Shown here: in pieces, positions 8,700-17,383 of the stretch
Layout of the letters: the number at the start of each line of letters is the position of its first letter
Position numbering within the stretch: position 1 is the stretch's first letter
From: Planctomycetales bacterium
GTDB taxonomy: Bacteria > Planctomycetota > Planctomycetia > Planctomycetales > Planctomycetaceae
Assembly (NCBI GenBank): GCA_026400835.1
Contig: JAPLOA010000035.1
Span: forward strand, 186,001-250,000
DNA length: 64,000 nt
Reading direction: 5' to 3'
Notes under the pieces: model-generated
What the model was told of the DNA's origin: nothing
Seen by the model: the letters and a program-made list of their open reading frames with translations, nothing else
Databases searched by the model: none
Position numbers and translations under genes: made by a program

Positions 8700-8860
8700 G
8701 TTGGACTTACGCCAAACCTTCTGCTGCAAAAGGACTTCGGGAATCGCTCTGTATCAGGTTAGACGCCAAAAGTGTCAGGTAAGCCTGAACATCACAGTCA
8801 GCCAGGCACCTGCGACCGCCCAATTCGCCCAGTGGCGCAAAGGCAATATCTCAGGAATCA

Positions 8861-9041
8861 GCCAGTGACATCTGCGATGCCTGTGGAGAAGAATGTGATT
8901 CCACCGGACCTGACAGAAGGCACAAGTCAGACGTATTTCAAAGACTGTCCAGTCTGCTGCCCAGCCAATACCATCCATGTCCACATTGATGACGATGGAG
9001 ACGCTCAGGTTTGGGCTGAACCGGAACAGGACTACGATTGA
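8861..9041 (+). pseudogene. CPXCG-type cysteine-rich zinc protein, frameshifted
   Basis: The last 35 residues of the frame ending at 9041 (YFKDCPVCCPANTIHVHIDDDGDAQ...) match the second half of the small CPXCG family, a two-CxxC zinc-ribbon protein of about 65 residues. The first CxxC (SDICDACGEE) is present at 8864-8890 but in a different frame, so a small insertion or deletion near 8890-8915 has split the gene. The protein's role is unknown. Confidence 0.65.
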
Positions 9042-9062
9042 TTCTGCTCAGAAAGCGGCAAC

Positions 9063-9887
9063 ATGATGACGAAACTCTGCGCGGCAATGTCAGCTTTGTG
9101 TCTACTTGCTGCCCCGTTGATGTTGGTCGCAGACGAGCCCTTGATCGTCGCCCATCGTGGCCTGCTGTTTCATGCACCAGAAAACACACTGGCAAATTTT
9201 CGAGCGTGCCTTGAGCTGCGGCTGGGATTCGAATTTGACGTGGAGAAAACGAAAGACGGGCAACTGGTCTGCATTCACGACGACACAGTTGAGCGAACCA
9301 CGAATGGCACCGGCAAAGTTTCGCAATTGACGCTGGAAGAAATCCGCCGCCTTGATGCCGGCAGTTGGTTTGATTCCAAGTTCGCTGGTGAAAAGGTGCC
9401 GACCATTGAGGAAGTTCTGAGGCTGGTTGCCGAGTATCAACAGCACGATGTCTTGGTTGCTGTCGATCTCAAGGCTGAAAATGTTGAACAGGAAGTTGTG
9501 CAGTTAGCTGAAGAAAACGAGGTGCTGCACAAGTTGCTGTTCATCGGCAGAACGATCTCTGAGCCACATGTGAGGGATCGAATCAGGGCTGCATCGAAGA
9601 ATGCTCACTCTGCTGCGGTCGCCAACAATGCTGACGAATTCTCGAAGGCTCTTGCCGCATCCAATGCTGATTTCGTTTACTTCCGGTATCTGCCGCCCAA
9701 AGAACAGATGGAAGCCGTCCGCAGTGCCGGGAAGCGAGCGTTTATTGCTGGTACAACGGTCAGTGGAAATGTTCCTGAGAACTGGCAATATGCTGTGGAT
9801 ACTGGGATCGACGGCATTTTGACCGACTACCCTTTTGAACTGGCGGCAATGCTGAGGCATCAATCAGAACAACAGGAGAAACAGTGA
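9063..9887 (+). CDS. Glycerophosphodiester phosphodiesterase
   Basis: GDPD enzymes hydrolyse glycerophosphodiesters to glycerol-3-phosphate and an alcohol. The 274-residue protein has a signal peptide (MTKLCAAMSALCLLAAPLMLVADE), so it is likely periplasmic. The TIM-barrel motifs are present: AHRG, APENTLANF, the metal-binding FEFDV and CIHDDTVERTTNGTG, and at the C-terminus DGILTDYPFEL. The gene appears intact. Its stop overlaps the GTG start of the following broken phosphatase gene by four bases (GTGA), showing former translational coupling. Confidence 0.9.
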   Translation: MMTKLCAAMSALCLLAAPLMLVADEPLIVAHRGLLFHAPENTLANFRACLELRLGFEFDVEKTKDGQLVCIHDDTVERTTNGTGKVSQLTLEEIRRLDAGSWFDSKFAGEKVPTIEEVLRLVAEYQQHDVLVAVDLKAENVEQEVVQLAEENEVLHKLLFIGRTISEPHVRDRIRAASKNAHSAAVANNADEFSKALAASNADFVYFRYLPPKEQMEAVRSAGKRAFIAGTTVSGNVPENWQYAVDTGIDGILTDYPFELAAMLRHQSEQQEKQ

Positions 9888-10202
9888 GCCGAATTATCGC
9901 AATCGGCGACATTCACGGTTGCTCTAACGCTCTGGAGGCGTTGCTTGAGGCCATCAATCCACAGTCGAACGACACGATCATTCCACTTGGCGACTATTTC
10001 CACTTGGCGACTATGTTGATCGAGGCATTGAGTCGAAAGGCGTCCTTGACCAACTGATAGAACCTGGTAGCCGATGAAATCTTGTCCCGATTCCTGGCTA
10101 CCATGACCAGATGATGCTTCACGCACGGGAAGGGCGATCTGACTTTCAGTTCTGGCTGAACTGCGGCGGTGATGCGGCACTGGACTCGTATGGTTCAAGT
10201 GG
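9884..10202 (+). pseudogene. Ser/Thr phosphatase (calcineurin-like), broken by 17-base tandem duplication
   Basis: The frame starts GTG and reads SRIIAIGDIHGCSNALEALLEAI then IIPLGDY, the metal-binding motifs of PrpA-like calcineurin phosphatases (GDxHG and GDYVDRG). At 9981-10014 the 17-base unit ttccacttggcgactat occurs twice in a row. The second copy shifts the frame; beyond it the correct sequence resumes as YVDRGIESKGVLDQLIE in another frame, and a later HDQMMLHAREGR matches the GNHD region. The gene is also cut off near 10200, where an unrelated minus-strand gene begins. It is non-functional. Confidence 0.85.
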
Positions 10203-10204
10203 GC

Positions 10205-10336
10205 GACATCCGCCGCCTCAAGAAAATCGAAGAACTTATCGCCGACCAGATACTCAAGTGCCTGTTGAGTGCCATACTCGTCTTCGATCTTTCTGGCGGC
10301 AGCGCCTTGCACAATCCAGATCTTGCTCAAGTCCAT
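10205..10336 (-). pseudogene. Truncated hypothetical gene, N-terminal part only
   Basis: The first 40 or so residues (MDLSKIWIVQGAAARKIEDEYGTQQALEYLVGDKFFDFLEAA, given here as a description of an N-terminal helix-rich start) read like a genuine protein. The frame then enters the antisense of the broken phosphatase near 10205. It is the third gene of a minus-strand run with 4-base spacing from the previous gene. No family recognised. Confidence 0.45.
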
Positions 10337-10339
10337 TTT

Positions 10340-10738
10340 TCACACTTCTTCCAGCTTCTCTTCGCAATAAATGAGGATCTCTTCAGCCTGCTGTTCGTCC
10401 AGCAGGTCGAGGGCCAGATGTGCGGCAACATAGCAGAGCACGAAAGCCATAAGAGGCCGTTGCTCCAGATTGTGATCAATTCCTGCCGGGTCGGAATTCA
10501 CCACATAGTTGGCAAGTGCCGTTTTTACCACACGGTCTGCTTCTTTTCCTGTGGGCTTCCGTCCTCGAAACTTCAGGCACACATGAGGAGCCAAATGGAA
10601 CAGGTTGGCAAGCGTGATGGGTTCACCGATGGCCCGACCAAATGGTTCAGCTTCGGCTGCATCGGCAATCGCCAACTGGATTTCTTTGAGCCATGCGGTT
10701 GGTGTGCGTGGTAGCGGACGTTTCATTTTTCTGGCCAT
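10340..10738 (-). CDS. Hypothetical protein
   Basis: The 132-residue product begins with a basic lead (MARKMKRPLPRTPTAWL) and is otherwise helix-rich, ending in a leucine/glutamate-rich tail (LALDLLDEQQAEEILIYCEEKLEEV). No catalytic motif or membrane segment is seen. It overlaps the upstream gene by 16 bases and is followed after 3 bases by the truncated gene, so the three formed one operon. Function unknown. Confidence 0.55.
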   Translation of the reverse strand: MARKMKRPLPRTPTAWLKEIQLAIADAAEAEPFGRAIGEPITLANLFHLAPHVCLKFRGRKPTGKEADRVVKTALANYVVNSDPAGIDHNLEQRPLMAFVLCYVAAHLALDLLDEQQAEEILIYCEEKLEEV

Positions 10739-11091
10739 ATTGGCGGTGAAAACGGGTGTGCGGCGACTTTAATGGTCAATGATGCCACGCTATTTTCGTT
10801 GATGTCGTGGCTGTCGATTTCTTCAAACTCTGCTTGATGCCCCTCGTTCTTAAGTTGCTCCATCAACAGAACCATCCCCTTCAGTTCTTCTTCCGCTTCG
10901 TCAATCCGCCCGCGCAGAATGTATCGTTCCTGACAGGCTTTTTGGAAATCGTCCTGTTTCTTTTTGAACTGAGTTTCTCTCATTTTCCCTTCATCTATAA
11001 CCAATTCCGGTGAATCAATCTGCCCTGTGGAAATTGTATCGAGCAAGCGATTCTCGTTCACAAACTTTCTATAATCATGGGTGTACAGCAC
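10723..11091 (-). CDS. Hypothetical coiled-coil protein
   Basis: The 122-residue product has a long charged helical centre (about residues 35-85: KKKQDDFQKACQERYILR, then EAEEELKGMVLLMEQLK) that looks like a coiled coil. No family is recognised. It is the first gene of a three-gene minus-strand operon whose last member is truncated. The group has no visible link to its neighbours. Confidence 0.5.
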   Translation of the reverse strand: MLYTHDYRKFVNENRLLDTISTGQIDSPELVIDEGKMRETQFKKKQDDFQKACQERYILRGRIDEAEEELKGMVLLMEQLKNEGHQAEFEEIDSHDINENSVASLTIKVAAHPFSPPIWPEK

Positions 11092-11196
11092 AGAGCGTGT
11101 TTTTCAACAAATCAGTCGTTTGAGAATCCACTACGATGGCGAACCAACATGAGAAAAACAGCGTCATCCTTATGGACCGTTGCCAAAGGAACCCAC

Positions 11197-11595
11197 ATGC
11201 CAACCCGTCGTGATCTGCTGAAAACCACAGCCACCATCGCCGGGTCGTTGATTCCACCCAAAGCCGTCTTCGCCACGTCTGTACCCAGGTTCAACTTTAT
11301 CCACACCGACTCCCAGAACTCATGGACCCTCAGGAGTGCGTGGCGTCGGGGTGGTTCGGGAGATTGCTTGAATTGCTCAGGGGAGACTGTTTTCACGAAC
11401 TTCGGGCTGCGGCAATTCGGGATGTTTAATCGGTGTGGGCTTGTCGTGCATGTTTGCGGGATGTGCCGCAGTTGGTTCAGGGATGATTCGATCAAGGATG
11501 TTCGAGCCTGGATCAGGGCCAACACAGATGCAGAAGTCTGGCCAACGTATGAAATAGTGTGGGGCAAGCGGTTGAAGTTGGAGGCGAAATCATGA
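11197..11595 (+). pseudogene. Tat-signal protein N-terminus fused to an unrelated tail
   Basis: An ATG at 11197, behind AAAGGA, opens MPTRRDLLKTTATIAGSLIPPKAVFA, a textbook twin-arginine signal peptide, followed by RFNFIHTDSQNSW. From about 11330 on the sequence changes character (SAWRRGGSGDCLNC...), and the end (RDDSIKDVRAWIRANTDAEVWPTYEIVWG) reads like the C-terminus of some other protein. I think two gene pieces have been joined in frame. The stop overlaps the next gene's start by four bases. Confidence 0.5.
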
Positions 11596-12527
11596 TCGAC
11601 CGTCGCCGAGGAGCCTTGATCGGATTGGCTGTGGGTGATGCTTTGGGCGCCGCTGTCGAGTTCAAATCCCCTGGCAGCTTCGAACCCGTGACTGGCTATC
11701 GAAACGGTGGGCCGCATGGTTTGTACGCCGGTGCAAGGACCGACGACACAAGCATGGCCTTGGCGATGGCCGATAGCATCGCCGTGGGCTGGGACTTGAA
11801 TGACCAGGCCGACCGATACGTTCAATGGTGGCAGACCGGCAAGTATTCTGTGAACGGTCGATGTTTCGACATCGGAATCACCACCAGAACTGCGCTGGGG
11901 AACTTCGTCGCCAGCAAAAACGCCCTCACTTCCGGCGACCGATCCGACAGGGCCAGCGGCAATGGCTCGATCATGCGACTGGCTCCCGCACCAATCCGGT
12001 TCGGCCATCTCTATGCCGATCAACTGGATGAGCTTTCCAGGCTGGCCGAAGAATCCAGCTTGCCGACGCACGCCAGCGAGCAATGTGTTTCAGCCTGCCG
12101 GTATCTGGCGACTGTATTGGCGGCATTGATCCACGGCAAAGATCGTGATGACGTTCTTTCCCCGGATTGGAAGCCGTTGAAGCAACTCAACGACATCAAG
12201 CCGCTGCACCCGCTAATCCACGAAATTGCTCGGGGAAGTTTTCGCCGGAAGCAGTCGCCCGCCATCGAGGGATCGGGCTGGGTGGTCAAAAGTCTGGAAG
12301 CATCTTTGTGGGCGTTTCATGATACCTCCAGTTTTGATGAGGCTGTGTTGCGTGCTGTGAACCTGGGTGATGACGTCGATACAACCGGGGCCATCTGAGG
12401 GCAATTGGCCGGGGCGTGTTGGGGCGAATCCGGCAGATCCGAATCGTTGCGAACGGGGCTGGCACGAATGGATATGCTGAACAAGGCGCTGGCGGGGATT
12501 TTGAGTAACGAGGGGCCGAAGAAATGA
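11592..12527 (+). pseudogene. ADP-ribosylglycohydrolase with in-frame UGA
   Basis: ADP-ribosylglycohydrolases remove ADP-ribose from proteins or small molecules using two magnesium ions. The motifs are clear: ALIGLAVGDALGAAVEF at the start, TDDTSMALAMADS, SGNGSIMRLAPAPI, and the metal-binding LGDDVDTTGAI near the end. The usual continuation GQLAGACWGESG...GLARMDMLNKAL is present, but a TGA at 12396-12398 interrupts it between TGAI and GQLAGA. Reading through reaches the true stop at 12525-12527. The truncated product would lose 43 residues of the last helices and may still bind metal, but a nonsense mutation is the simplest view. Confidence 0.85.
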
Positions 12528-12552
12528 TTCAGAAATCAGAACGGAATGACCA

Positions 12553-12975
12553 ATGACGAACACACGCACCTTTTTGACCCTGATCGGCATCGTTTACTTG
12601 TATCTCGCAGGTTGGTGTTCTTTGATGCCGGAGCGGACTTCACGACTCGTTGGCTTCGACCTCATACCAGGATCGGGACAGTCAGAATTTCTGGTAATCT
12701 ATGGCGGTCTGGAATTGGCAATGGCACTGATTTTTCTCCTGCCGCTGCTTCGGCCACGCCAAATGGAAAGCTCCTTGCTGTCGTGTTTCATTATCCATGC
12801 CTGCCTCGTATTCTTCCGCAGCGTCAGCTTTTTCCTGTATAGCGACATTCAACCGATGACACTCAAACTGGCGTTCTACGAGTGGTTAATCTTTCTGGCT
12901 GCTGCGGTGTTGGTGTGGCGAGAGTCGCAACAACACAGAACGACTGAAGCCACAATCCAGAACTCAAAACCATGA
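12553..12975 (+). CDS. Small four-helix membrane protein
   Basis: The 140-residue product has four hydrophobic segments (about 6-24, 45-66, 74-93, 102-121), typical of small DUF4345-like membrane proteins of unknown function. The motif LYLAGWCSLMPERTSRLVGF in the first part recurs in a damaged paralogue at 19184 (LLAVWCSLIPDKSSMAVGF). It overlaps the esterase gene by four bases (ATGA), so the two are translationally coupled. Confidence 0.65.
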   Translation: MTNTRTFLTLIGIVYLYLAGWCSLMPERTSRLVGFDLIPGSGQSEFLVIYGGLELAMALIFLLPLLRPRQMESSLLSCFIIHACLVFFRSVSFFLYSDIQPMTLKLAFYEWLIFLAAAVLVWRESQQHRTTEATIQNSKP

Positions 12976-13877
12976 CCGTCACTATCCACACGCTATTGCT
13001 GCTGACAGTCCTCGGAACCGACCCACTCGGCTCCGGCGATCACACCCGCACCGTGCTGATGGGCGAGCAGAAGCGGACATACCTCGTTCACGTTCCAAAG
13101 GAATACGACCCGGAGAAACCTGCCCCGGTCATTTTGGCGTTGCACGGAGCGGCAATGGACGGCTCGATGATGGTGTGGTTTTCCGGCCTCAACAAGAAGT
13201 CCGACGAGTCCGGCTTCATCGTGGTCTATCCGAGCGGTACGGGCGTAGGTCCATTCCGCACCTGGAACGCAGGTGGGTTCAGCGGCAGGATGGCCGAGGG
13301 CAAGGCTGACGACGTGGCCTTCATCGGCAAGTTGCTGGATGATCTCGGAACGGTGGTCAAAGTGGACGAGAAGCGGGTCTATGCTTGTGGCATGAGCAAC
13401 GGCGGCATGATGTGCTACCGTCTCGCCGCTGAATTGTCTGACCGGATCGCCGCCGTCGCTCCCGTGGCCGGAACCATCGCCATCGAGGAGAGTAAACCAA
13501 AGCGGCCCGTGCCGGTTATCCACTTCCACGGCTCCAAAGACAACATCGTTCCCTTCGAGATGAAGAAGGGCAAAACGCCGTCATTTATGAAATTGAAAGG
13601 AGTCGAGGACTCGATCCAGACTTGGGTGAAGCTCAATGGCTGCGACGAGGAGCCGATGACCGAGATGATCTCGAAAGAGGACGATGAGATCGAAGTGACC
13701 CGAACATGCTACAGCGGCGGCAAGGAAGATTCCGAGGTCGTCCTGGTCGTCATTAAAGAAGGCGGTCACACTTGGCCGGGCCAGAAACCGCCCGTGGGCT
13801 TCATCGGGAAGTCGGCCAGGAATATCTCGGCCAACGACCTGATGTGGGAGTTTTTTCAGAAGCATCAGATGAAATAA
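12972..13877 (+). CDS. PHB depolymerase/LpqC-type esterase
   Basis: The 301-residue alpha/beta hydrolase belongs to the polyhydroxybutyrate depolymerase/feruloyl esterase group. It has an N-terminal hydrophobic signal, the oxyanion strand PAPVILALHGAAMDG, WNAGG, the nucleophile motif GMSNGG, the acid in FHGSKDNIVPF and the histidine in EGGHTWPG. It is likely exported. The physiological ester is unknown: polyester, feruloyl and acetyl-xylan activities all occur in this group. The gene looks intact and is coupled to the membrane protein upstream. Confidence 0.88.
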   Translation: MTVTIHTLLLLTVLGTDPLGSGDHTRTVLMGEQKRTYLVHVPKEYDPEKPAPVILALHGAAMDGSMMVWFSGLNKKSDESGFIVVYPSGTGVGPFRTWNAGGFSGRMAEGKADDVAFIGKLLDDLGTVVKVDEKRVYACGMSNGGMMCYRLAAELSDRIAAVAPVAGTIAIEESKPKRPVPVIHFHGSKDNIVPFEMKKGKTPSFMKLKGVEDSIQTWVKLNGCDEEPMTEMISKEDDEIEVTRTCYSGGKEDSEVVLVVIKEGGHTWPGQKPPVGFIGKSARNISANDLMWEFFQKHQMK

Positions 13878-14001
13878 GGCTGCTTCGTGGTGGCGATTAC
13901 TGCGACACAGGCGTTCGTCATTGCCAAGTCGATTGGTTAATCCTCAACTCCAACTGCAGGTTGCCCGGAAAACTGGCTCATGATTTTTGGGGAAGTAAAC
14001 A

Positions 14002-14400
14002 ATGGTTGAAGAGGCGACGAAACCTGCCGAAATCGAAGTATTTTTCGATGGCGGTTGTCCATTGTGCCTACGGGAAATCGACTTCCTGAAACGCCGGGAT
14101 CGGCACGGCAGGATCAAATTCACCGACATCGACGCCCCGGACTTCTCCACGGAATCTTGCGGCAAGACATACGACGAACTGATGGCGAAGATTTACGGGC
14201 GTCTGCCAGATGGAACGTGGATCACAGGCGTCGAGGTTTTTCGCCGTTTGTATTCAGCGGTTGGATTCGCTACCGTCGTGGCTGTGACTCGCCTGCCGGT
14301 TATTTCGCAGGTTATGAACCTCGGTTATCGCCTGTTCGCCAAAAACCGCTTGCGACTGACGGGGCGATGTGCAGGCCAAACCTGCTCTGTAAAACGATAA
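14002..14400 (+). CDS. DUF393 (DCC family) thiol-disulfide protein
   Basis: The 132-residue protein starts with a thioredoxin-like strand and the family motif [20 protein letters not shown], where the CxxC pair (C20, C23) is the redox site. The later [16 protein letters not shown] and a C-terminal hydrophobic part match DUF393. The exact substrate of these proteins is unknown. It appears intact. A 124-base gap separates it from the esterase gene. Confidence 0.85.
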   Translation: MVEEATKPAEIEVFFDGGCPLCLREIDFLKRRDRHGRIKFTDIDAPDFSTESCGKTYDELMAKIYGRLPDGTWITGVEVFRRLYSAVGFATVVAVTRLPVISQVMNLGYRLFAKNRLRLTGRCAGQTCSVKR

Positions 14401-14581
14401 CGGGCAAACCAGCCGACATAAGGTTTCTTGTTCTGATCGAAAGGCTGCTCTATGCTCTCCGTCTTCTGTTCGCCGAGTCGCTATACGCAGGGCAAAAACG
14501 CGACGGCCTTCCTTGGAGCGGAGATGGCGGGCCTGGGATTGAGCGGGCCAGCACTGATTGTGAGTATCGCCCCTCAAGGGC

Positions 14582-15037
14582 ATGAAACTGACCGAGTTCT
14601 ACTGCGATCACACTCGAATCGCAGACCTTGGGCCGGTAGCGGGTATGCCACTTGAAAAGGTCCGTTGCCACGACACGCTCGTATCGAGTCTTGCACCGCT
14701 TCAAGGTTCGCCACTCAAGACCCTGGAATGCCACCGTACAAATGTCGCCGACCTGACGCCGCTCAAGGGTATGAATCAGCTATTTGGCTTGAATGTGCAG
14801 TACACCAAAGTCACAGACTTCTCGCCGTTGAAAGAGATGACTGGACTCAAGCTGCTATGGTGCGACTTCGTGGAGAATCGAGATGCAGCCGACCTGCGTT
14901 TGGTGAAGTCACTGGAGCAGATAAATGGAAACCCCGCAGCCGCTTTCTGGCAAGAACTCGATAACAAGCGGTCGGAAATGAAACCGGCCACGGTCGAAGA
15001 GGCGTTGGCCCCCGGGGCAAGAAGAACTTCGATCTGA
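14582..15037 (+). pseudogene. Leucine-rich-repeat protein fragment
   Basis: The frame holds four or five planctomycete-type leucine-rich repeats of about 23 residues (TRIADLGPVAGMPLEKVRC, then SSLAPLQGSPLKTLEC, ADLTPLKGMNQLFGL, TDFSPLKEMTGLKLL) and the usual end cap LRLVKSLEQINGNPAAAFW. Such repeats usually form the C-terminal half of larger proteins, often kinases; here the N-terminal part is missing. The frame ends at 15037 while a TPR-coding frame is already open in another phase. Confidence 0.6.
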
Positions 15038-15633
15038 GCCTTATCGACCGAGCCTCAGAAAACTATGCCCGTGCCATCGAACTCGCTCCAGCCAACGCCC
15101 TGGCGTGTGACCGGCGAGCAACCTGTGCCTTCAATGGGGGAAAGTTCAAGGAGAGTCTGGTCGATTTCAACAAGGCCATCGAACTCGACTCGAAGAATGC
15201 CGAGTTCTACCAGCATCGAGCCTTAGCGTTTTTTGCCCTTCGTGAGTTTGAGCCGTCAATTGCTGACATGGAACTGGCACTCAAACTAAATCCGCCTGAT
15301 CCAGTCCCATTCCATGAGACATTGGCGAACATCTATTCAAATCGTGCAGCAGAACGGTCAAACGCCAGGAAGTTTGCTGAAGCAGCCGCCGACGTGACTT
15401 TGGCGATCAAGTATTTTCCCGAGGGACAGAACTTCTACCATCAGCGTGGGAGTTGCTTGCTCAACAACAAAGAATACGAGAAGGCTGCGGAAGACTTCAC
15501 CGAAGCGATCAAACGGGAGCCGACGAATGGCACTCACTACCTCCACCGTGGTCACTGCCTGCAAGCCATAGGTAAGAATGACGAGGCCGCTGCGGACTTT
15601 GAGAAGGCAAAGAGCCTGGGGAATTCTCCATAA
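15001..15633 (+). pseudogene. Tetratricopeptide-repeat protein, 5' end missing
   Basis: From about 15050 to 15633 one frame encodes at least five TPR units (YARAIELAPANALACDRRA, then FKESLVDFNKAIELDSKNAEFYQHRALA and later YEKAAEDFTEAIKREP). There is no ATG before 15268, which lies within the repeats, so the start of the gene has been lost or replaced. It overlaps the LRR fragment in another frame, suggesting that both are pieces of a larger, deleted protein. TPRs mediate protein contacts. Confidence 0.65.
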
Positions 15634-15725
15634 ATCGCCGAGTCTGTTTGATACTGCTGCCGGGATTGAGTGGAACCGCTCAAGCGGCGACGAAGCTCAA
15701 GTAGTTCGCCTTCAAAATCAAGACG

Positions 15726-16265
15726 ATGGACGGCAACATTGTCGGCAACGTGCCATTCGACGCACATGACGTGGATGAGGCCCAGGTCAAGATGTTCAAG
15801 CGGTATTGCGCGGTGTGTGAGGCAGGCCGGAATGGACTGCCAGGAAAAACTGTTAAAGCTCCGGGAGAGGAGCCAGGACAATGGGTAGACAAATTAAAAA
15901 AATCAAGTCAGGTGTCGCAGATTGCAATCTCTCCACTGCCGCCACAGCCATGGAGTACCGGTCGAGGGACTGATATGATTCAGCAACACGGACTCTCCCC
16001 GCTGTTCATCTTCCAGAGCGAAAAGACAACCTCACGCCAAACCAACTTGCCCTGTCACCCGTCTGAATTCGTCAGCGATGCCAAACCGGGTAAAGTCGTT
16101 ATCAACGGCATACCCATGACGGCTGAAGTCAAAGAGTTCTCAACCGGCTCGCTTGGTTGGTATTTTAATGGAAAAGCCAATATCAAGGTCGGCGAAAACT
16201 CTGTCAGTGTTCAGATCGGCATGAACCTGACCATTCTCAGCTCGAAGGAGTTGCCGAAGAAATAG
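15726..16265 (+). CDS. Hypothetical protein, possibly a fusion
   Basis: The 179-residue frame has a cysteine pair early (YCAVCEAG) and a C-terminal beta-rich part (GKVVINGIPMTAEVKEFSTGSLGWYFNGKANIKVGENSVSVQIGMNLTIL split here only as description) that reads like a genuine domain of about 80 residues. The first half has low-complexity polar stretches and may be out-of-frame debris. No family recognised. It ends 14 bases before the AlkB gene. Confidence 0.4.
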   Translation: MDGNIVGNVPFDAHDVDEAQVKMFKRYCAVCEAGRNGLPGKTVKAPGEEPGQWVDKLKKSSQVSQIAISPLPPQPWSTGRGTDMIQQHGLSPLFIFQSEKTTSRQTNLPCHPSEFVSDAKPGKVVINGIPMTAEVKEFSTGSLGWYFNGKANIKVGENSVSVQIGMNLTILSSKELPKK

Positions 16266-16279
16266 GGACGCATCAATCG

Positions 16280-16846
16280 ATGGAGGCAATTGAACTCAAA
16301 GACGGCGGGCTGATTGTATACGACGAAACATTTTTGTCCGCCGATGTTGCTGATCGCTACTTCGAGTATTTGCGAGATCATTGCCAGTGGGAACAGAAGC
16401 CCGGAATCTTCGGCTACATGCAACCACGATTGATCGCTTCATACGGCGACTCTGGCATTACCTACAAGTATTCCGGCGTCGTGAATATCGCCCTGCGATG
16501 GACGCCGATTCTGCTTGAGATCAAAAAGAAGATCGAAGCGGTTCAGGGTGAGTACAATTATTGTCTTTTGAACCGATATCGCTCAGGATCGGACAGTATG
16601 GGTTGGCATGCCGATGATGAACCTGAAATGGGCAATGTGATTGGTTCACTGTCGTTGGGAGCAACTCGAAAGTTTCGGATCAGACACAATGTCACCAGAG
16701 AGACAAAGACATTTCTGGCCGGAAATGGAACGCTGATCATCATGGCCGGAACCATGCAGCAGTTCTGGCAACACGAAGTTCCGAAGACCAGGCAGAATGT
16801 CGGTGAGCGTATCAATCTGACATTCAGAAAGATTTCAAAGGAATGA
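16280..16846 (+). CDS. alkB: AlkB-type 2-oxoglutarate/Fe(II) dioxygenase
   Basis: AlkB-family enzymes repair alkylated bases by oxidative demethylation. The 188-residue protein has the full iron site in its jelly-roll domain: His110 and Asp112 in MGWHADDEPEMG, and His165 in FWQHEVPKT, with the 2-oxoglutarate arginine at 177 in GERINLTFR. NRYRSGSDS just before the first histidine is the substrate-side motif of the AlkB/ALKBH2-3 group. The size and IGSLSLGATRKF motif fit a DNA- or RNA-repair enzyme. The stop overlaps the start of the lipoprotein gene by four bases. Confidence 0.92.
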   Translation: MEAIELKDGGLIVYDETFLSADVADRYFEYLRDHCQWEQKPGIFGYMQPRLIASYGDSGITYKYSGVVNIALRWTPILLEIKKKIEAVQGEYNYCLLNRYRSGSDSMGWHADDEPEMGNVIGSLSLGATRKFRIRHNVTRETKTFLAGNGTLIIMAGTMQQFWQHEVPKTRQNVGERINLTFRKISKE

Positions 16847-17370
16847 TGGCCATGTTGGAACATCTGGCAATTGTCGCTGTCATGGCTGCTGTTCTGAGCA
16901 CAGGCTGCACAAATTCTGTGGATGAACCGCAGTTCAAGATCACCACAAAGCGTGACAACGACAAGGTGGAAGTCAAAGTCGAAAATGACAAGTCCGTCTT
17001 TTCAGTCCATAGTCCGTTTGGAATCAGTCAGGCGGTTATCGAACGCGCGGATGAAAACTGGTCGGACATTGTGAAGTTGCGATTGCAACTGAAAGGGCTG
17101 GAGAACTTCAAAGTCACCAACGGAATGATCACACTTGAAGCTGCGGTGTCGAGTCAGGACAGCAGTGTGCGACTCTGGAAGGACGGTAAGGAAGACTCGC
17201 CGCTTGCTGCCCAAAGCCCATACTGGATGAAGATTCGCATGTTCAGTAATGAGGGGAAACTCGTGAAAACAATTCCGTTGGATGGCTACTTTGAGATCCA
17301 GTTGCCCAAAGCCCTGTTTGAAGACAATCCGAAGTCAATCACGGTAAACTGGATCGACTTTTACCGTTGA
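16843..17370 (+). CDS. Lipoprotein of unknown function
   Basis: The 175-residue product has a signal peptide with lipobox (AAVLSTGC), so it should be lipidated. The mature part is charged and beta-rich (KITTKRDNDKVEVKVENDKSVFSV), ending with EDNPKSITVNWIDFYR. No family is recognised. It is translationally coupled to the AlkB gene (ATGATG overlap), but I see no functional reason for the pairing. Confidence 0.7.
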   Translation: MMAMLEHLAIVAVMAAVLSTGCTNSVDEPQFKITTKRDNDKVEVKVENDKSVFSVHSPFGISQAVIERADENWSDIVKLRLQLKGLENFKVTNGMITLEAAVSSQDSSVRLWKDGKEDSPLAAQSPYWMKIRMFSNEGKLVKTIPLDGYFEIQLPKALFEDNPKSITVNWIDFYR

Positions 17371-17383
17371 ACGAGGATCTGCG

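Noticed and set aside
11112-12083. 323-residue minus-strand frame
   Set aside because: It is antisense to the clear ADP-ribosylglycohydrolase motifs and has no protein character of its own.
12396-12398. Selenocysteine recoding as the default reading
   Set aside because: The surrounding genes are widely damaged, and no SECIS-like hairpin is obvious right after the codon. A nonsense mutation is the simpler reading, so the gene is listed as a pseudogene.
14055-14585. 176-residue plus-strand frame overlapping the DUF393 gene
   Set aside because: It is an alternate phase of the DUF393 gene, which has the clear DGGCPLC motif.
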